Shown here piece after piece: positions 58,510 to 64,000 of a DNA stretch of 64,000 bases; positions within the stretch are counted from its first letter, which is position 1; each line of letters opens with the position of its first letter. Where the stretch lies: the NCBI RefSeq assembly GCF_014898055.3, contig NW_023604861.1, positions 97,776,083-97,840,082 on the forward strand. The letters are read 5' to 3'. The notes below the pieces were generated by a model that was given only the letters and a program-made list of their open reading frames with translations, was not told the origin of the DNA and ran no database searches. The DNA comes from Talpa occidentalis (taxonomy: Eukaryota; Chordata; Mammalia; Eulipotyphla; Talpidae). The translations under genes were made by a program, and so were the position numbers.

Positions 58510-59014
58510 CATACTTTTTAATGTATCATTTTCTTACTGAGGTAATTTGCAATCCGTATATGATTTAGGGGTGTAAGTCCAAACCTTCGGATGGATGTTC
58601 CCACACTACACCTACCTCTAAATCACCAATAATCCTCCAACATTGTCCATTGGGCCCCCTCCTTCCTTTGCCCTCCACACTTCCCTTCTAGTGGCCTCAG
58701 TTCTGCAGTCAGATTGCTAGGGTTTGTTTTTGGTTTCATTTTGGTTCATTTTGTCTCTTTTCTTGTTTCTTTATATTCCACATGTGAGTGACACCACCCA
58801 CTATTTATCTTTCTCCTTTTGACACTTCACTTTGCATAATCCCCTCCAGTTGCATCCATGTTGCTGAAAATGGCAGGATTTCATCTTTTCTATATCTGAG
58901 TAGCCTTCCATTGTGTATATACCATCTTGCTAATCCACTCTGTGGCTGTACCTTGTTTCCGTAACTTGGCTATTGTAAATAGTGCTGCAGTGAAACATAT
59001 ATGTGCATATATCA
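58510..59014 (-). mobile_element. L1 3' UTR fragment, antisense
   Basis: 'cacatgtgagtgacaccacccactatttatctttctcc', 'gcataatcccctccagttgcatccatgttgctgaaaatgg' and 'ccttccattgtgtatataccatcttgctaatccactc' follow the complemented 3' UTR of an L1M-type element. The SINE at 59015 truncates it. Confidence 0.65.
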
Positions 59015-59268
59015 GGGCTTTTTTTTCTTTTTTTTTTTTGCATAGAAGAACTGGGGTGTAGGCCAGAGGTACATGGGTGAGAAGATTCATCAGAGACATA
59101 GTGGGGAGCAGAACAGGAGGATCTCCTGAAATATACTGCTAAGGGGAGAAGCGAGGGAGACAGGAAAGGTCTGCTGCACCATGTGTGTTAGCTCCCTGGC
59201 CAGGGATTGAACTCAGGCTATAGGGGTGATAGTGCTGAGACTTAACCCCTAGGCCATCAGGGAGGCCC
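59015..59268 (-). mobile_element. tRNA-derived SINE, reverse, old copy
   Basis: A diverged reverse copy has 'gcatagaagaactggggtgtaggcc', 'ggtctgctgcaccatgtg' and the head 'aggccatcagggaggccc'. No clear target duplication is seen. Confidence 0.88.
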
Positions 59269-59289
59269 TGAAGGGCCATTCTGGATCTT

Positions 59290-59345
59290 TTATCTCCAGC
59301 TCTGATCACAGTTCCTGGCATACAGTAGGGCTTCAACCAAGTTTA
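59290..59345 (+). mobile_element. MIR 3' end
   Basis: 'cagttcctggcatacagtagggcttcaaccaagtttattgg' fits the MIR 3' end. Confidence 0.5.
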
Positions 59346-61464
59346 TTGGATGAGGATGGGTGAACAAAGGTGGGAAGAATGAGTGTTCCAATCAGTACTG
59401 TTTCTAAAGGACAGCTTAATAGGTGCTGAATTCAGAAGAGGCAGGCCCAGATTTTAAATGCTTGCTCTTCATGGGGTAATCAGAGTTTGGGAGGTGGAGC
59501 AAGCCTGAGCTCCCCCAGATACCCTACACGTCAGTTCCATGGGCTGAGGAATGCCTTGATCTGTGCCTGAAGACCAGTGCAACGTGCATGTTCCTCACAA
59601 GAAGCAAGAGCATCGCAAATGGAGATGGACTGCTGGCAGCCCTTATGTGGTGGGGGCGGCAGGCGCCTCTGGTGCTTAGGCCGGAACCTGAATGTCTCCT
59701 TCACCAGTTGTTGAAAACAGTTTTTTTCAGCAATTACCAGAAAAACTTAACCACATGCCCACAGCCTGGAATGGGTTTCTGTAAATTTAACTTGTCCCAA
59801 AGTGCTCAGGATTAAAGAATTGCAAACTAGCACAAGATAAGGAACTCTAATATTCACTGCATCAAAAATTAAGTTACATATCAACGATAACGTTTCCTGC
59901 CATGCTATGTTTTCTTGACTAACTTACTGTTTTGGTTCATGTACTTCTATCCTCAAGTTCACAGTAAAAGGTTAGATCCATCTGGCCTACAAGTCCGTTT
60001 TTCTGTAACCTTAGATACAGAATATTTTACCTATGATTACACAAATCTATGGCAATTGCTTTGTTTCCTAGACTGCTAATAGAGGTTTCTTTTTCGTGAT
60101 TTTTAGGGGAGGGAGAGTCATAACAGATAGCTTCATCAATCTCTACTTACACCAATGTTAAGTAAAATTTCCCTGAGTAGCCAATATCCTAAGTCAGTAA
60201 AAGAAGGTGAAATTCTGATGAAAACCTTGCTTTTAACTAGCTTGTAATCATTTCCCCATCTAACAGCCTATGCCTCTTTAAGCAGATATTAAAAGGTGTT
60301 TAATGATTAAGTCTCAGAGGATTGAATGCTCCTTTTTTTCTTTTTAGTTCTCATGTTTCTAAGTAAAAGCCATCATGTTCAAGTTACTAGAGCGTTGTGT
60401 TTTCTCTGCAAATAAAATCCCATAACTCAGAAGCAAAGAGAGAGGGAAATTCATGAAGAGGAGACACTGCACTATTTTTCCTCCTGACATTTGGGATCTT
60501 TGATAGGTTAAAAATGATGTTTTTATCTCTGGTGATTTATCAAACTCAAGATTTCATAAAAGATAAACAGATGCACTGAAGAAAGAACACATCATCGTAG
60601 TGTTTCATTTTGACACTCTGGGTATCTAAAAAGCATGTGTATTATAGGGTGCTCCTCCAAAAATGCCATAATTTTCATGATTTACACATTTAATTTTGTT
60701 TTTAAAACACAATGAAGTGTGAACATGCCAGGAGACACCTTTAAAGAAAATGTTCACATTTGAAACATGCAGATTATTAAAGACAAAAAAGTCAAAGAGC
60801 TGAAAGAAAATCGGGTTGTCAACAGTCAGTTGCTTTTTCTATGTTTTTTTCTGTAGTTCATTTTGGGTTTTGTGTGGGTGGCTCATGGGAACTCAAAGGT
60901 TATTTGCAAAGGTTTTGTGAGATTAGAACATGTTGTCCTTTAAGACCTAAATTTAAGTTTATGTTTATCACAAACATGTTTAACTTTATGGAATATGGGA
61001 TTTTTTTTAATGTAGAATAAAGTCACACCTAGAATTTCTATCATGCAAGGGTTCCTACGCTTCTATTTTTTTATTCACAACTTAGAAGGGTTTTATTTTT
61101 ATCATATGCCTAGCAGAAAACTCATAATATAGAATTACTTAGTACAAAGTGCCCCTTTTCACGTTAACTTTCACCTGTTAACGTGCATACTGATCTGACC
61201 TTATTTTGAAACTATTCAGGTGCCCGAAGATGTCAAATCGGGGGGAGCTGCAGTGCAGATTACTGTAGTACGTGCTACAAGAGAAATTTTCAGTCACATA
61301 ATGGGAAACAAAACAGCCCCCAAAAATCATTAAAAAAAAAGTAGAAGGGGAGCTGATTTTTCTTGCCTCTGAACTACCAGATTCAGGCCCAACAAGCACC
61401 AAGGACCCCCCCCCAGGACCAAGGACACCCACACAATGGGCAGACAGCAGCATCTGCCTGTCAG
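59346..61464 (-). other. ACOXL upstream intron, A+T-rich unique sequence
   Basis: No exon or repeat is recognised. The 60000-61130 part is unusually free of transposons for this window, which could mean conserved noncoding sequence; this is a guess from repeat absence only. Confidence 0.35.
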
Positions 61465-61800
61465 AATTTGAATCCTTCATTGGCTGTGTGACCCTGAGAA
61501 ACCTGCTTAACCTCTCTGTGCAAGAGCCTCCTCAGATGAAATTTGGGCAAATAGTGATTCCTTCCTCACTGCCTTGGTGGGGGTTCATGGGTTCCTCCAC
61601 CTGTAGTATCTGGGGCTTGAGGCCCGAGCCCTCCCTCCGAGTTAGTGGCCCCCATGATAGCAAGGTCCTGGTACTTCCATGCATGTCTTTGCATTTAATC
61701 CTCACAGAAACTCTGAGACAGAAAAAATCAGAAACGATGTTCAGAGACAAACTCAGAAAGAGTAGTGAAAAGCAGTGCAGGCAACTTTAACATAGGAAAG
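61465..61800 (+). mobile_element. MIR fragments
   Basis: 'gctgtgtgaccctgagaaacctgcttaacctctctgtgc' (61480-61520) is a clear MIR core on the plus strand. 61670-61790 ('atttaatcctcacagaaactctgagacag..gttcagagacaaactcag') looks like a separate reverse MIR. Confidence 0.55.
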
Positions 61801-62029
61801 TATATGTTAAATAAATAGACAAAGAAAAACCTCCAAACATTTAAAACTGCTGGAGTTCCTGAGTTCCCACCCTCCAGTCCTCTGCAGATGGAAGGCCCTG
61901 GGAGGTGGCGGGGAGCAGAGGAGGTGCCCTCAAACGGGTGCCTAAAAAGTCTTTCTGAATGAAGCTGTGAGTTAGCAGGTCCCGAGGTGAAGTCAGAACC
62001 CACAACTTAATTGTTGTGGTGCAATCCTA
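61801..62029 (-). other. ACOXL intron, unique
   Basis: Nothing is recognised. Confidence 0.3.
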
Positions 62030-62165
62030 GTCATTGCTCATCCCTCTGGCCTCAGTTTCCTCAATGGGCTCTGTGAGGTGATGGTGGAGATTAAAGAAAT
62101 GACGAAAGCCAAGTGCTCAGCATGGTCCTGGCTCAGAGTAGACACTCAACAGACAGATTTCAGAA
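62030..62165 (+). mobile_element. MIR fragment
   Basis: 'ctggcctcagtttcctcaatggg' followed by 'agattaaagaaatgacg' and 'gctcagcatggtcctggctcagagtagacactcaacagac' follows the MIR 3' half. Confidence 0.55.
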
Positions 62166-64000
62166 TCATTTTGTTTGGACCCAAAAGATAAGTGACATTT
62201 TTTTAGCATTTGGGTCGAGTGCAGCAGCTAAATTCTGCTCTTCACAGTCCTCCAGAAAATAAATACCATTTGCTTTTTTCCTTTTGCCTCCCTCTTCCCA
62301 GTGCAACAGAGTCCTCAGGTCATTTGTCATACAACTTTCTCATAAATCGTCACCTTCTTCTAAGGAGAGTAAGTTTAGCGGGTTCTCTAAAGATAGCTTT
62401 CTTCAGGGAAAAGCTCCGATGTTGTAGGGTGAGGAGGGTCCTCAAGGGCTGTAGTATGACAGCAATTCTTGAGAAGCATCGCTCAGGGCTTCAGGTTCAG
62501 CTGACCCAAACTGCAGATCCACCTGGGTACCATGTGAGATGCTTTGCTTTGGGGGAGAAATCCTTCAGTGTTGATAAGAACAGTCTGCATCATGTGGGAG
62601 CAAAGCATTTCCCCAGACACACTCAGACTCACCAAGCCCAGGGGCACATTCCAACCCACCCGCTCTCACCCAGGAGGGAAAACCCAACAGCATGGCTGGG
62701 CAGTCTGCATTTTAGAATTTTCTCTTTTCCAGTGTCAATTTGCTGATGGGGCACAAAATTAAAATTCAGTTTGGCAAAGTTGCAGACTCTCCCAAGGGTT
62801 TGACAGGCTGAGATTCTTCAAGTTCAGTCAAATTTCTTCTTTTTATTAAAGAGTTATTTATATTAGCACAAAGTACCCCACACTCCTACTTAAAATGGTC
62901 TGTTTGACTGACCACCCCTCCCCCAGGCTTCCATTTAGCCACCATTTCTCTCTCCCTTGAAGCAACATTCTACAAGTGTGGTGGAAGGTGAGTTCTCACT
63001 TTTTTTTCTCCCCATATGTTGCCACTTGCTAGGTTTCCAGAGGGCACCTCTCCATTTGTCCCTGACTATGGGCCTTAGAGCCAGCAGCTCACACAGAGCA
63101 TTTGAACCCTCATGTGGGCCTTCCCGGCCATCGCCACGCTGTGAAACCAAGATCCTCAATTCCCAGCAGCACCTTTTGCTCACAAGTATGGATGGGCCTG
63201 GAGTCCAGCCCTGTGATCAGGACAGTAAAACGAAGGAGACATTTCTCAAGATGCTGTCTGTCAGGATGTTGGCTCCCCAGATCCCCACACCTGCTTCTAC
63301 CACACACATACTTAATAGGTGCTAGACAGAGAGGTCAGCTGCAGAGGCAGCAGTCCCCAAAGTTCCTTCCTCCCTCTCTCAGACCATCTACCCAGAGTCC
63401 ATTGAACCTGCACTAAAGCCAGCCCCACCCAGCAGAGGGTGCCAGTGAGGAAGGCAGCCTCACAGGTGTCACAGCCAACACGGTACCTGTGGTTCTCACC
63501 TTCCCCACCTGCCAGACCTCTGCCTCCAGCAGTAAAGGCAAAACACTGTGGAATCCAGTTATTCAAAAAACAAGATGTGTTGGCTTTTGACTTCTGGTTC
63601 CACCCGCCAACTTGGTGGACTTCTGCAGTTGAGTGTAAGGGAGTGAAAAACACCGAAACCCTCATGGGACTTTGAGATGAGTTGTGGCATTTCACTTTTC
63701 TAAGCTTGCATAATGTGCTGTACATTCAAGTAGGTGGGAAGTATATTCCCATAATTTCCTAGAAGATGAATGCCAAAGCTACAACTAAATCAAGGTGAAT
63801 GTAGTTGGTATAAAGGATAGCCCCATTAACAACAGGGAGGAAAATGCTGATCCTATGAAGAATATTCAAACAAGCACTCATGGATAGAATACAGAAATAA
63901 TGCATTAATAATGCCTGCGATCACATTTTTATTAACAAAGGAAGTCTTGTTTGGAAACAAATACATCTTGAGAGGAGTCTGAAATTCATCCTCCAACAGT
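62166..64000 (-). other. ACOXL upstream intron to the window end
   Basis: This is unique sequence with no recognised exon. The 178-codon plus frame at 62210-62746, and the frames at 62957-63416 and 63312-63725, have no family resemblance and are probably chance openings. Confidence 0.35.

Noticed and set aside
1..64000. CRISPR arrays, bacterial operons, phage or plasmid features, tRNA genes
   Set aside because: The repeats are interspersed SINEs rather than regular arrays, and tRNA-like A/B boxes occur only as SINE heads.

Overview
This window is nuclear DNA of a placental mammal. Split exons with GT/AG borders, a CpG island, L1, MIR, L2 and MaLR-like remnants and many tRNA-derived SINEs all point that way. 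The dominant SINE (about 21 copies) has a tRNA-like A box and B box, a roughly 200 bp body and an (AAATAAAT)n/poly(A) tail. It does not match, from memory, primate Alu, rodent B1/B2, carnivore CAN, ruminant Bov-tA, horse ERE or vesper-bat VES. A laurasiatherian such as a non-vespertilionid bat is my guess only.

The gene content is the 3' end of ACOXL (acyl-CoA oxidase-like) on the minus strand. Three consecutive coding exons are visible: 51885-51955, 26633-26734 and the terminal exon 3725-3925. All have good splice sites and compatible phases, and together they encode the last ~123 residues of an acyl-CoA oxidase C-terminal domain. The protein ends in Ala-Lys-Leu, a peroxisomal targeting (PTS1) tripeptide. 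A canonical poly(A) signal follows at 3083-3078.

Downstream of ACOXL on the same strand, at 1-1500, lies a dense CpG island with five minus-oriented GC boxes and a strong minus-strand splice donor at 445/444. In human the gene just downstream of ACOXL in the same orientation is BCL2L11 (BIM), so this island is most likely the BCL2L11 promoter and untranslated first exon. No BIM coding sequence lies in the window.

The rest is ACOXL intron: about 22.7 kb between the last two exons, 25.2 kb before that, and 12 kb or more upstream. These introns are filled with transposable elements. Between 33.8 and 41.9 kb there is a nested pile of old L1 pieces in both orientations, itself hit by seven SINEs. 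Two loci (28.8-29.4 kb and 38.3-38.8 kb) each show two SINEs inserted into the same target site. A perfect 135 bp tandem duplication lies at 17712-17981. I found no tRNA or rRNA gene, CRISPR array, prokaryotic system or convincing new protein-coding gene.
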